Source: Paulownia fortunei (taxonomy: Eukaryota > Streptophyta > Magnoliopsida > Lamiales > Paulowniaceae). Taken from it: 64,000 bases of DNA. The stretch spans positions 2,294,001 to 2,358,000 of the forward strand of contig CM033120.1 in NCBI GenBank assembly GCA_019321725.1, read 5' to 3'. Within the stretch, counting starts at the first letter, position 1, and the number at the start of each line of letters is the position of its first letter. The translations under genes were made by a program, and so were the position numbers. The notes under the pieces are model-generated. The model saw nothing but the letters and a program-made list of their open reading frames with translations, ran no database searches and was not told the DNA's origin. This document shows, piece after piece, positions 22,932 to 34,347 of this stretch.

Positions 22932-23536
22932 ATGGATGGTCAATCCAATAAATTTCTTGCAACACTTCTTTTCCTACTACTCACACTAACTTCCACCATC
23001 GAATCGGGCTTCGCCGCCAGGCCCGCCGCTGGAACCACCAACACCAGGTTCATCAAAATATCTTGCTCCACCACAGCCTACCCCACACTTTGCTACACCT
23101 CACTCTCAAGCCATGCAAGCGCCATCCAGGAAAACCCAAAGCTCCTCGCCCAGGCCGCCCTCTCCATCAGCCTTGACACCGCCCGCTCCACCTCCGCCGA
23201 GATTGTCAAGCTCTCGCGCAGCAGCGGCATGAACCCCGCGAGGTGGGCGCCATGCGGGATTGCGTGGATGAGCTAAGCGACTCGGTGGACCAACTCAGGA
23301 ATTCCATGGCGGAGATGAACAAGATCAAGAGCTCCAACTTCGATCTCATTATGAGTGACATTCAGACATGGGTTAGCGCCGCCTTGACAGACGAAGACAC
23401 ATGCACCGATGGATTTGCCGGAAAAGCCACAAGCGGCCGTGTAAAGAGGGCTGTCAGGGCGCGGATTGTGAATGTGGCGCATATGACCAGCAATGCCTTG
23501 GCTCTCATCAATAGCTATGCTTCCCTCCGTGGTTAA
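22932..23536 (+). pseudogene. PMEI copy C, one-base deletion frameshift
   Basis: Same family and architecture as copy A: signal peptide (about residues 1-28), then first and second cysteines in SCSTTAYPTLCY. After codon 100 (ATG 23229-23231) one base is missing within 23232-23240 compared with copy A (AACCCCGCGAG against AGCAGCCGCGAG). The start frame therefore ends at TAA 23274-23276 after 114 residues. The second half continues in another frame (23243-23536) with the third cysteine (MRDC), the fourth (DEDTC, which copy A has lost) and a normal end at TAA 23534-23536. As written no full inhibitor can be made. A base-calling or assembly error would restore a normal 201-residue length, so this is the copy most worth re-checking. 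Confidence 0.8.
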
Positions 23537-24721
23537 ATTAGTTATCTCAGAATTGTAAAGTATTTGTATTAAGTGTGTGGGATAATGGCTTGGGTGAATG
23601 CAATTGCATCAAGTTATTGTGAAAGCCTAGGATTTGATTCTAAGTTGTCATAATTGTGTAGATTTGTCATCTTTTATAAATTTAAGTTATCATTTCCTCA
23701 ATTGTAAACTAGTTTTTCTTATTTATTTTTTTAAAAAAACTTATAATAAGGTATTACTTTTGAGAGCAATAATTTAAAAGAACACAAAACTTTAAAATAT
23801 TCAACCCTCATTTAAAACTCTATATCAAATCAAGAAACCGCGAACAATATTATCTAATTGTTGCCTTTCTTTGTGTTCTTCAATTGAATTTGGAGAGGAT
23901 TAAATGGATAGGTACAATTGTGTGACTGCAGTCTAGTTCAAATAATAGAGGCTAAACCTAAGATTCCATAATTATGACATCTTGACTTAAAATCTTCCTA
24001 AATGCATGTTCTGTTTAATTTCACACTCCATCCATTTTATAATTATGGGTCCAGTTTGATTAATTTCACACTCCATCCATTTTATAATTATGGGTCCATT
24101 TTGTACTGAGCTTTATGAGAATTAACAGTGAATACTTATATTGTAACATTACTATTTTTAAAAATAATAACTAAAAGTTAATGATGTTACATCATAATTT
24201 TAAGTGAATGAGTATTTTTGAAGGAAAAATAATTCTATTTTAAAAAATAAAATCTTATTTTTATTTTTTCTTTATCCCTTTCTTTATGTACTTGAGTTTG
24301 GATATGACTTATAACAATACATTGCACTTAATTTCATGTCACAATGTAGAAGGTCATTCGTTGAGACTTAAATCTCTTGAATATGATACTAGAAATACAA
24401 TCGTTGTTTTCCTTGGGTTAAAAGTTCATCATATCACAATTCATGTTATCGGCCCTACAAATTAGATGGCATTGTACCTTAAAGAAATAGATCAGGTAAT
24501 CGTTTTAATCACTATTCAAACATTTCCTCTCTATTTCTATCCACCACACAAATCTATTCAACTTAATATCTACCACTAGTTCAAAGTTCAGGTCTTTTTC
24601 TTCTTTTTTTTCCTCTTAATTTAAAAGAACTTGTTTAGACAGTTGCAGCCAATCAAATTTGCAATAATTAATTTCATTAAATTATAAAAAAGTAATATCT
24701 TTCGTCATTTCAAAAATGAGT
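23537..24721. other. 3' flank of PMEI copy C
   Basis: Matches unit A's flank up to about 23830, and again at 24370-24600. A small tandem duplication (CACACTCCATCCATTTTATAAT at 24023 and 24069) is private to this copy. No gene. Confidence 0.6.
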
Positions 24722-25025
24722 CGTGCTCCGTTTGAATGCAGTGGTAAAGTATTTGGGATATTATATGGAGGATTAGTGGTTCAAATTCCTTAAGTGTTAT
24801 TTTGACCCATGCGGGTGTGATCGGTGGTGGGTGAGCTTTCGGCCTCTGTTTTTGGGTCTCATGTGGGGTAAGTGTTTATATTCTGTCAGGAATTAACGTA
24901 TCGAATATCTATTTTGAATGTATATAAGTTGTTGGTGCGTCAATATTTACCCGGTATTCGAATTAGGGGGAGGCCGACCACCCACAATATTAGTCAAGCC
25001 AAGCGTGAACATTTGAATTATTAAA
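24722..25025 (+). mobile_element. Possible tRNA-derived SINE
   Basis: ATGCAGTGGTAAAG (24737) resembles a box A and GTGGTTCAAATTCC (24776) a box B, about 39 bases apart, as in tRNA-like SINE heads. An A-rich stretch ends the block near 25020. No counterpart in unit A between the shared flanks. It does not fold as a real tRNA that I can see. Confidence 0.4.
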
Positions 25026-26392
25026 AAAAATCATCTTTATTTTCTTTAGAAAAAAATATTTAGAGTAGTAGTGCCACATTATTACTATAATTTCATTTGA
25101 GAACGAAGGATGCCCCTGATTTAAAATTTAAAAATCTCCTACACATTCAAATCTCCAAAAAAAAAAAAAAAGAATTCATTGCAGTACAAGTCCAGTGCAG
25201 ACCTAAGCTCTACTCAATTGATAATACTACATATTATTTTACTTCTACAGACAATGCCACATATTATGAAGAGATTATCTTGTTAAACAAGAGTTTCTTA
25301 TTTGAAACTTGCCTCGTGGCCGTAACATATTTGTAAGGTTCCAAGTGTAAGGTAAAACTTTACATTAAAGATTAATGCTACGCTTGGTTCTTAGATTTTC
25401 TTTAATGAGAAAACTATCAAGAAAAATATTTTTTCCACATCAAATGATAGTACCTTATGTTTTATTATTTAATTATTTTTCTTTCCTCTTAATTTCCTCA
25501 CGAAAATCCAAAATTCAAACAATATAAAGGAAAAAATAGTGAGTTAATATATATTTGCTGACTTCTAAAATGCTAAGTCTCTAACATAATGGTACTAAAA
25601 ATCTAATTATCGTTTTTCTTAAAGTTGATACCCCTTGAAGTTGTTTTTTGTGGTATTGCAGTCCAAGTAAGATCAGTCTCACAAACTAGACATACCACTC
25701 ATATTTATACGAGTAATTCAACGTATGATTCAAAGCCACTATCTATCAGTAATCTCAATATGTTTAGTTCTACATCCATCACGATATATTGGTAGATTTT
25801 AGTGGTTCTATATTTAATAAATTCTAGAAAATTAGTAAAATTATAAAAAATATAAATAACAAAAATTACTCATCATATATAGAAAAAAGCTGATGTTATT
25901 GAACTTAAGTGTGTATAAAAAAAATTTGGTGATTACAATTAAAAAAAATTGGTATATAGCCACTTAATCAAATTAAAAATTAGTTCTCCAAAAAAAGAAA
26001 TTTATACTCCATCATTGATATACCATCCACGGAAATTCGATATTATATTACCCAATTCAATTGATAAATAGATATTATCGTTGATACATATTAACTCAAA
26101 AATAATAAGTATTGTCCAATTTTCTCAAATCAACAAAAAAGACACATATCTACATTACTCTAAAGTATAACCCTATGTTTGTTTTCTTTAAAATTGAAGT
26201 CCGTACTAGCGTCGCAGTCCAAGCAGATTGTCCCACAATATATGGTATATCTTAAGAAAAGGAGAGGTAGTTATGTCAATTGTTATTCAAACATGTCATT
26301 ATTATATCTACCCACCACAAATGTTTTGCTCCCACCACTTCACAATGCACATCTTCTGGGTCATGGTGTTGTTGGATATGTGTATATACAAT
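25026..26392. other. Duplicated non-coding flank of unit C
   Basis: Matches unit A 2840-3860 almost end to end (for example CTTGTTAAACAAGAGTTTC at 25279 against 2887). No gene; short frames at 26179-26504 are not conserved as protein. Confidence 0.65.
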
Positions 26393-26787
26393 TAGGGATG
26401 ACGATGGGTATGAATTGAATTTAAATTCGCCCCAAAGTCATTTTATTTTAGATGGATTTGAGAAAAAAATAAGTAAGTATAGAGTGGCGGGTTTTGATTT
26501 TTAATTTTCAAACTCATTTTGTTCCGAACCCACCTCATTTAATTTATTTTTTTATTTTTTTATTTTAATATATATATATATAATAATATATTCTAAAAAT
26601 ATATATTTTTTAAAAATTTAGTGATATTATTTTTTAAAAAATATTTTTTTAATATTTTTAAAATTATAAAACGAATCCATCGAGTTCGGGGTGGGGCAGG
26701 TTCAGGTCTTCAAAAACCTTGGTGGGCCGAGTTTTGGATTTTGGGTTTTGCCAAACCCATTCCAAACCTACCCCGTTGACATCTCTA
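26393..26787. mobile_element. hAT-type MITE-2, 395 bp
   Basis: Ends TAGGGATGACGATGGG and CCCGTTGACATCTCTA. Flanking 8-mers TATACAAT and TATACATC share the first six bases. The sequence on both sides continues the unit B match (19410-19440), so the insertion can be placed exactly. No transposase. Confidence 0.8.
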
Positions 26788-27109
26788 TATACATCATATA
26801 CTACCAAATATAAGAAAACTACATAAGAAAACTCTTTGTGAAAATAACTCAAAGAAAACTAAAGAGAAAGATGGTTGTTCATTTATGCAATTTTCGAATA
26901 GAAGAAGAATGCGTGATATTGGATCAAAAGAGAGGAAAAACACTAATTTGATATTATGGATTAAAACTCCTTCCATATATGATCGGGTGAGTTACGAATA
27001 TGTGAGAAACGTTAGTTATTTAACTATGGTAAAAGATTCGAATTGCGATAAATTTTCTTGAGCTTTCAAACGTGAATTGTATTTAATTTTCGTCATTAAT
27101 ATGAGAGTC
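26788..27109. other. Non-coding DNA before Copia-3
   Basis: The first 40 bases continue the duplicated unit; after that I see no match and no gene. Confidence 0.5.
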
Positions 27110-27114
27110 ATATA

Positions 27115-28823
27115 TGTTGGGTTTGCTATAATCGTAGGGGTATACGTAGCGAAAAATTAATTTTTTTTTTTCAAACATAAATTTAACCCCTTTTATTTGA
27201 AAACGATTTTATTGATCGTACTTATTCAAGTGAATATATAAATAAATATTAAATTCAAATTATACCTTTCGTGCACTCCTTTTGTTGTAGGGAATAAAGC
27301 AATTAATTGCTTATCATGAACTATCAGAACTCGCAGGGATCCAAATGTCTCCCCTCTATCAGGTTCACAATATGAAAAAGCAATACCAATCAAAAGGATT
27401 CACTAGTATCCTTTTAATTGTTTACTAATTTAGAACTGGAGTAAATTTTCAAGAACAATAAAAATTAATTCTTAAAGTTTTTAAAACAATAATATGAAGA
27501 GAATAACAAGAAACTAATTTTCTTTTTCTTTCTTTTCTTTTATTGGAGAGTAAAAACAGAAGACTTTAAACAAAATAATTTTTGCTCAATTTGTTTTGAA
27601 TTAATTATGTAATTTTCATCCTTCATATGTATATAGGGCTGAAAATTTTAATCACTTTTCAACTCTTGGAAAGTTTTTCAATTTTAAACTATTTCAAAAC
27701 CTTATCTTTGAAGAATTCCAAATCTTCCAAGAATTCTTCTCTTTTCTCTCTCTTATTGTATATGGACTAATTTGAGACTACATTAATAATCAAAATTGTC
27801 TATATACATTGTTGATATTAATTTGAACTCTTCAAATAATATCAAGATAGATATATATCCAATTAATTAATCTGCGTGGAATCAACTCCTCAATTCCAAA
27901 AACTTCACTATCCATGAAAACACTTAACAAGTAATCATGGCAAACTAGTCTTAAGTGAAATAGCGAGTACACATTTTTCAGTTGCGAGTATCATACACGT
28001 ATGATCATTTTGACAACTAATCTCTCGATTGAATCTAGAGCATGGATTATAAGTCGAAACCCTAATTGATTTAATAATTGTGATCTCATTTCAAGTTTCA
28101 ATGATTCTTGATGAATCACGATTCATCCTGTCTTGGTCAAGGTCTTTGAATCACAAACTATGAAAACATAGAAGATTCCCTTGTTTAAAAAGACAAATAT
28201 CGAATTCTATGTTGGCCACTGACAAACCTCTATACACATCAGTGCAACACCCAACATACCCCCTTTGTGATTGTCAAGCAATCAGAAGATATATCAAAGT
28301 GTTGCAGGATGCACACAAGGCTACCATCATGCCTCAAGTCTAAGAACTAATCGTGTATTATCGCAACACAGAAATTCTTATTTTGACAGACAAAGCCTCC
28401 AGTTAAGAATTTCTTATGGGCCATGTTCGGTGTACTTATTCCCTAACAAGCACCCATATACATGCACTTATGTTTCTACGCTAATGACAATGGAATGTGA
28501 TATCTTCGTCTCACGATCATGCATCATATATGCGAGTCGTACTGAGCTATTTTATGCCTCATCTCAAAAATCTCTCAACTCGAAATTTATTTAAGACCAA
28601 AGCCTTAGAGGCATGTTCCATGATCGCCATCATATGCGCGACCATGCACCATAGCTAAATTTGGTCTAAGAACTTTATCTAATATGCAGAAATAAAAGAT
28701 GCAAAACATAAGATAAAGAAAATACATTTTTATTAATCTGATTCTCAATAAAATTGTCTTTACAAAAGCAAAATAGTATAATACACTCAATCTAATTGGG
28801 GCATTGGACATCCTACTCTAACA
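27115..28823 (-). repeat. 3' LTR of Copia-3, with internal deletion
   Basis: Aligns with the other LTR throughout, except that about 470 bp present there (35079-35548) are missing at about 27858. Open frames on the plus strand (28271-28594 here, 35958-36281 in the partner) are LTR sequence, not genes. Confidence 0.9.
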
Positions 28824-28838
28824 ATCTCCCACTTGCCC
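28824..28838 (-). other. Polypurine tract of Copia-3
   Basis: The minus strand reads GCAAGTGGGAGAT directly before the 3' LTR start TGTTAGAG. Confidence 0.75.
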
Positions 28839-29118
28839 TAGCTCCAATTGCCCATGTATCTAAGGCCCATCTTCTCAAGATGTCCGTCGAATATCTTCTG
28901 TACTCAGGGCTTAGTAAGTGGGTCTGCTACATTTTCAGTTGAGGCAACTCGATCTACAATGACGTCGCCTCTACCAATGATCTCTCAGATCAAGTAATAT
29001 CATCCCATTATGTGCTTGGATCTTTGATGAGATCTTGGCTCTTTTGCTTGCGCAATGACTCCTTATTATCACAGTAAATCATAACTGGATCAAAAATGGA
29101 TGGAACTACACCCAACCC

Positions 29119-30660
29119 TTAGATGAAGTTTCTAATCCAAACAGCTTCTTTTGTTGCATCTGATGCAGTAATATATTCAGCTTCGGTGGTAGAGTCTATA
29201 GTCGTCTCTTGGTTGGAACTCTTCCAACTGATCGCACCACCATTCAGGGTGAATATGTATCTAGACATAGACTTTGAATCATTTATATCGGATTGAAAAG
29301 TAGAGTCTGTATATCCATCCAGTTTTAGTTCTCCATTACCGTATATCATAAAGATATCCTTAGTCCTTCTTAAGTACTTGAGGATCATCTTAATGGCTTT
29401 CTAATGTTCTTCCCCTAGATTGGACTGATATCTACTCGTGACACTCAGATCATATGTTATATCAGGCCTTGTACATAACATTGCATACATTATGCTCCCT
29501 ATTGCAGAAGCATAAGGTATGTGAGCCATTATTTCTCTCTCTTCAGGTGTCTTGGGAAGTATAACCTTAGAGAGTGAAACCCCATAACTCATAGGCAGGA
29601 ATCCTCTCTTGGATTTTTCCATACTAAACATTTTTAACACTTTATCTATGTACATAGATTAGGACAGTCCGATCATCCTTCTGGATCTATCTTTATAGAT
29701 CTTTATCCCTAGGATAAAAGATGCATCTCCCAAGTCCTTCATGGAAAATTGATTAGATAACCAAGTTCTCGTTGACTGCAACATCCCTACATCATTCTCA
29801 ATAAGTAGGATGTCATCAATATAGAGCACAACAAATGTAATTGCACTCCAACTAACCTTCTTGTAGACACATGGTTCATCCGGGTTCTTATGAAAGTCAA
29901 ACGTTTTGATCGTTTCATCAAATCGGATGTTCTAACTCCTCAAAGTTTGTTTGAGTCCATAAATGGATCTCTGGAGCTTGAAAACCTTTTGCTCGCTCCC
30001 ACTGGATATGAAGCTTTATGACTGCTTCATATAGATATCTTCATTAATGTTTCCATTAAGAAAAGCATTCTTCATATCTATTTTCCATATCTCATAGTCA
30101 TAATATGCAGATATGGCCAACAATATTCATATGGATTTAAGCATCGTTACTGGTGAAAAAGTTTTCTCATAAACAATTCATTGCTTATGAGTATAACCTT
30201 TTGCTACTAATCATGCCTTATAGGTTGCTATCTCTCTATCTATTCCAAGCTTTCGCTTGTAGACCCATTTGCAGCTAATGGAAATAATTCCTTATGGTGG
30301 GTCCACTAAAGTCCATATCTTGTTGGAGTACATAGAGTTAATTTCGGACTGCATAGCTTCTTGCCACTTCTCCGAGTCGATGTCAGACATCGCCTCTCCA
30401 TAGCTTCTTGGATCATTATCCAAGAGGAGTCCCTCTTCTTTGTTCTCTAACAACAAATTGTACCTCTTAGGTACCCTTGTAACCCTTTCAGTTCTTCGAA
30501 GAGGTTGTGCTTTAGATGGTCCAACATCAGCTGGTGTACCATTTACTGCATCTGTTGGGGTGTTCTGTTGTTCTTGAACCTCTTCAAGTTCTACAAAATT
30601 GCCACTTCCATCTGAAAGAAATTCTTCTTCAAGGAAGGTAGCATTCCTCAAAACAAACAC
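29119..30660 (-). pseudogene. Copia-3 reverse transcriptase and RNase H
   Basis: RNase H 29119-29388 (YTDSTFQSD, STTEAEYIT). RT runs from about 30340 down to 29401, with an intact YIDD box near 29815-29830 and WQEAMQSEINSM near 30350. Stops break the frame; one near 29656 (TAA before SMYIDKVL) stands where glutamine is usual. The stretch 29657-30290 is heavily interrupted. Confidence 0.85.
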
Positions 30661-30663
30661 TCT

Positions 30664-31860
30664 TTATTCCGTGGCATCATAGAAATAATATCCAATAGAC
30701 TCCTTTAGATACCCCACAAACTTGTATAAGCTGGATCTCATATCCAACTTATCTCCCACTAGTTGATTCACATAAGCAGCACACCCCCATACCCTAAGGT
30801 ACTTATAGGATGGTGTTTTTCCATACCACATCTCATATGGTATTTTTGGCACGGCTTTAGATATCACCCTATTTAATAGGTATGCCGTCATTTCCAAGGC
30901 ATGGCCCCAGAATAAAAGAGGTAATGAAGTGAAGCTCATCATAGATCAAACCATGTCCAACAAGGTTCGATTCCTGCATTCCGCAACTCCATTGAGTTGG
31001 GAAGTAGCAAGAAGAGTCCACTGTGAGAGAATCTCATTCTCTTTTAGATAATCTAAAAATTCTGTGCTTAAGTATTCACCTCCTCGATCAGATCGAAGAG
31101 TTTTTATACTTAATCCAGTTTGTTTCTCTACTTCAGTTCTGAATTCTTTAAACTTTTCAAATACTTCAAACTTGTACCTTAAAAGGTACATATAACCATA
31201 CCTAGAGAAGTCATTGGTAAAGGTTAAGAAGTAGTTATAGTTCCCATGAACACTAACATTTAGTGGTCCACACACATCTGTATGGATCAAATCCAATAGA
31301 TGCTTAGCTCACTCCACTTGTCCAACAAATGGAGATTTGACCATCTTTCTTTTGAGGCAGGATTCACATGTTGGCAATTCTTGCTCTTTAGTTAGATCAA
31401 GCAATTGTGCTAATTTGTTAATCCTTTTCTGAGAAGTATGTTATAATCTTGCGTGCCACAGACTCATGGAACTATGATTATCTAATTTTTTTTTATTTTG
31501 TTGAATTGTGAAAATGGGGTTATGGGGAGTAATAATATATAAACAATTGGTCAAAGGACCATAATAGATAAAATCCGAATGTTTGAAAATAGAATAATTT
31601 CCATTCTCAATGGTAAATCTAAAACCTTCTCTATCCAAAACTGGAATAGAGATAATGTTCTTAATAATATTCTAAACAAAAAGACAATTGTTTAAAAATA
31701 TTACATAACCATTCTCTAAAGCTAGATTAATGGTCCCTATAGCTAATGCAGCAACTCTTGCACCATTCTCCATCTTAAGGACCGTCTCTCCTCCATCCAA
31801 CTTCCTACTTCTTGTCATCATCTACAAATCATTGCAGATATGTGAGCCACAACCGGTATC
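30664..31860 (-). pseudogene. Copia-3 protease and integrase
   Basis: Protease motif LDTGCGSHIC near 31815-31860, with the active-site DTG intact. GAG-pre-integrase ends with MSLWHARL near 31441. Integrase core 30946-31296 shows IHTDVCGPL and RSDRGGEY; the third acidic motif reads NGVAECRNR, so the catalytic glutamate position is kept. The C-terminal part is 30664-30942. Stops separate the blocks. Confidence 0.85.
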
Positions 31861-31929
31861 TAATACCCAAGAGGTATTGTTAACCGATAAGTTAACTTTA
31901 ACAAAATATATACCTGAACTCTTCAGGCT

Positions 31930-32734
31930 TGCAAGATACTCATTGCAATACCTCTTCCAGTGCCCTGGTTTGCCGCAGTAATGGCACTTGTAATTGGCTT
32001 GAGAAGAAATTTTTTTGACACCGCCCTTAGCTTTCAGCTTGTTGGGTTTAAAGAAACCATTTTCTTTCTTCTTTCATTTCTTGGACTTTTCAGCCTTTGA
32101 TCTAAAAGAAGATCCAATAAGCAGAATCGGCTTGTCCTTTTTCATAGTGGACTCAGCCGTCTTTAACATGTTCACAAACTCAGCGAGACTAGTCTCCATG
32201 TTGTGCATGTTAAAGTTGATAACAAAGGTGTCAAATGATGGAGGCAGAGACTGTAGTAGACGGTCCGTATAGAGTTCGTTCTCTATAATGACTCCAAAGG
32301 ACGCCAGTCTTTCAATAAGGGTTATCATCTTCAATCCATGTTCATGGACTGAAGAGCCCTCAGTCATACGACATCTGAAAAGATCTTTTGAGATCTGATA
32401 TCTCATCTACCAAGTTCTTTCACCATACAACTCTTGTAGGTGAATTAAGATCCCATAAGCAGTATCTTGATCCTCGTTCTGCCTCTGCAGCTCATTTGAC
32501 ATCGATGCCAGCATGTAGCATCGAGCCTGCAGATTGTCATCAACATGATGTAAGTAATTTGCATAATCCTCTGAAGTAATATCCTCCGGTGGAACCGAAT
32601 GAGGCGCAGTGTCGAGGACATATGCCCTCCTCTTCGACTGAAGAACTATCTTCAGGTTTGTTAGTCAATCAACAAAGTTAGGTCCAGTTAATTTATTTTG
32701 TTCAATGATTGTTGCAAGTGGATTCTTTGCCATT
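31930..32734 (-). pseudogene. Copia-3 gag
   Basis: Start codon near 32734 (MAKNPLATIIEQNKLTGPNF). An in-frame TGA follows within about 25 codons where the family has tryptophan, and a TAG near 32408 where glutamine is expected (before MRYQISKDL). Zinc knuckle CHYCGKPGHWKRYC is intact near 31943-31984. Confidence 0.82.
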
Positions 32735-34333
32735 TTAGTAGAATAATCTACAAAATATGCACGAAATAGAAAATGAGTAAACTATGGGAAAAATATATTC
32801 ATTTAATATAAGGTTTTTAATACTAAATGTCTCCCACTATTTTCTTCGAATTTCATCACCCCTAATGGAATTTTGGAAAATCAAATTTCCTAGTAAGCTT
32901 GAGGTCCAATGAAAATATTTCACACCCTAATTTTATGAGCCCATGAAATATTTCTATCGGTAGTCAACTCTATGACGATTATATCACTATACAACCCTCA
33001 AGTTTGTTTTGCCTCACCTCTTTCCATATATCCCAATTTTATGAGCCCATATGGTATTAAGTGTCAAACAATACCAATCAAATATTCGTGTAGATAGAGC
33101 ATCAAGATGTCCCACGACTCATGGCCAACATAATGACGATTTCATCCCACAAACATCTCAATGCTTGGTAGAGATCACAGCTTTCCAATACAAGACCACC
33201 CCACGACTCATGGTCAGTAATCAAGTGCGGTAGCGGTCGTCATGTATCTATCTTTGATAGTAGGCATGGAACGATAGGTCCTACCTAACTTGTCCATTTT
33301 TTTTGAAATCAAATTTTCAAAAAATTCTTTTACTTAATTTTAGTAAAATTAAGTGGGGTTTAATTTTATCCAAAACTTCATCATAATTTAAATTAAATTG
33401 GTTATTTAATGCATGATATCATAATATCATTTTGCAAGCATAAAAGCATTAAATAAAATCCTAAGCATGCATCTAATACATACTTAAATAAATGGATGAT
33501 CATGAACTAATCATATGCGGTCTATTTAAGCCGAAAATGGATCTAAGGTCAGTTTAAGGATAATAAAATAGAATATAACATATTATATTACATAATCGTA
33601 TCCTATACAAACATGAACCTTCTTTGGAACCACTTTTTTTATTCTCATTCATCTTCCAAAGAAAAAAAAACCTCATCATCTATTCTACTCTTTTTAAAGA
33701 AAATAAAATAACTTATATAAATGAAATAAGAGACTCACAGGCCCTATTTTAAAACCTAAAAATATTAAATAAAATCAATCACATTGGTCCATTGGTCCCA
33801 TACATGCTCATAATTAACATCATATGTAATTATCAAAATATGTAAATTTGTCAAATTGTTAAACATAATTTTCTTTTAACTTGGTATAATTTTTAATTGC
33901 TTGAAAAATAATTTTTTAGAATTAATTAAATTAATATTTAATTTTAATATTCCAAAAAATAAAATAAAAAAACAAACTCGGAACGACACGATGAGCAGCG
34001 CCACTGTTGCCCATCGGGTGTGCACTGGGTGCTCGCGAGCACATCCGGGCACCCGTTGTCGGGTGCCCAGCGTCTAGTGACGGGATCCCATGCTCATGCC
34101 GGCACCCACTATGGGGTGCCTACGCGCGCAGCCGTCGGGTGTCTGACACCCGATGGCCCATTTCATCACCTTTTTTATTTTCATATTTAAATAATTTAAA
34201 TAAGCAATTAAAATTATTCCAATTAATTTTTTTTGAAAATATGCAAAATCAAATTTTACATAATTAACATAAATTTAAACAATTTAAAAACATACATTCA
34301 TAAATCCGAAATTCACTGAATAAGTGAAATTGT
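32735..34333 (-). other. 5' leader of Copia-3
   Basis: About 1.6 kb between the primer-binding site and gag; no protein seen. Mostly AT-rich, except for a GC-rich hairpin cluster at 34010-34155. Confidence 0.65.
34029..34152 (-). other. GC-rich palindrome/hairpin cluster in the Copia-3 leader
   Basis: Four strong structures within 125 bp. A perfect 14-bp palindrome, GTGCTCGCGAGCAC, is at 34029-34042. A 9-bp stem with TTGT loop is at 34047-34068 (arms GGGCACCCG and CGGGTGCCC). A 7-bp stem is at 34101-34120 (arms GGCACCC and GGGTGCC). An 8-bp stem with a single-base centre, CGGGTGTCTGACACCCG, is at 34136-34152. The arms are related to one another (GGGTGC/GCACCC). They would be transcribed in the genomic RNA upstream of gag. 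Confidence 0.85.
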
Positions 34334-34346
34334 GGCTTTAATACCA
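34334..34346 (-). other. Primer-binding site of Copia-3
   Basis: The minus strand reads TGGTATTAAAGCC next to the 5' LTR, two bases from the initiator tRNA-Met type site TGGTATCAGAGCC. Confidence 0.75.
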
Positions 34347-34347
34347 C

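Larger units (their letters stand above)
22440..26830. repeat. Tandem duplication unit C
   Basis: Runs from the PMEI upstream segment through PMEI copy C and its flank to about 26830. Relative to A and B it carries three extra blocks: a SINE-like insertion (about 22520-22826), another SINE-like block (about 24722-25025) and a hAT MITE (26393-26787). The right edge is lost before Copia-3. Confidence 0.75.

Noticed and set aside
24722..24800. tRNA gene
   Set aside because: Box A- and box B-like stretches are present, but the acceptor and anticodon stems do not pair; SINE-like is the better reading.
28271..28594. 107-codon plus-strand frame, with a relative at 35958-36281
   Set aside because: Conserved only because both lie in the two LTRs of Copia-3; no start context or domain.
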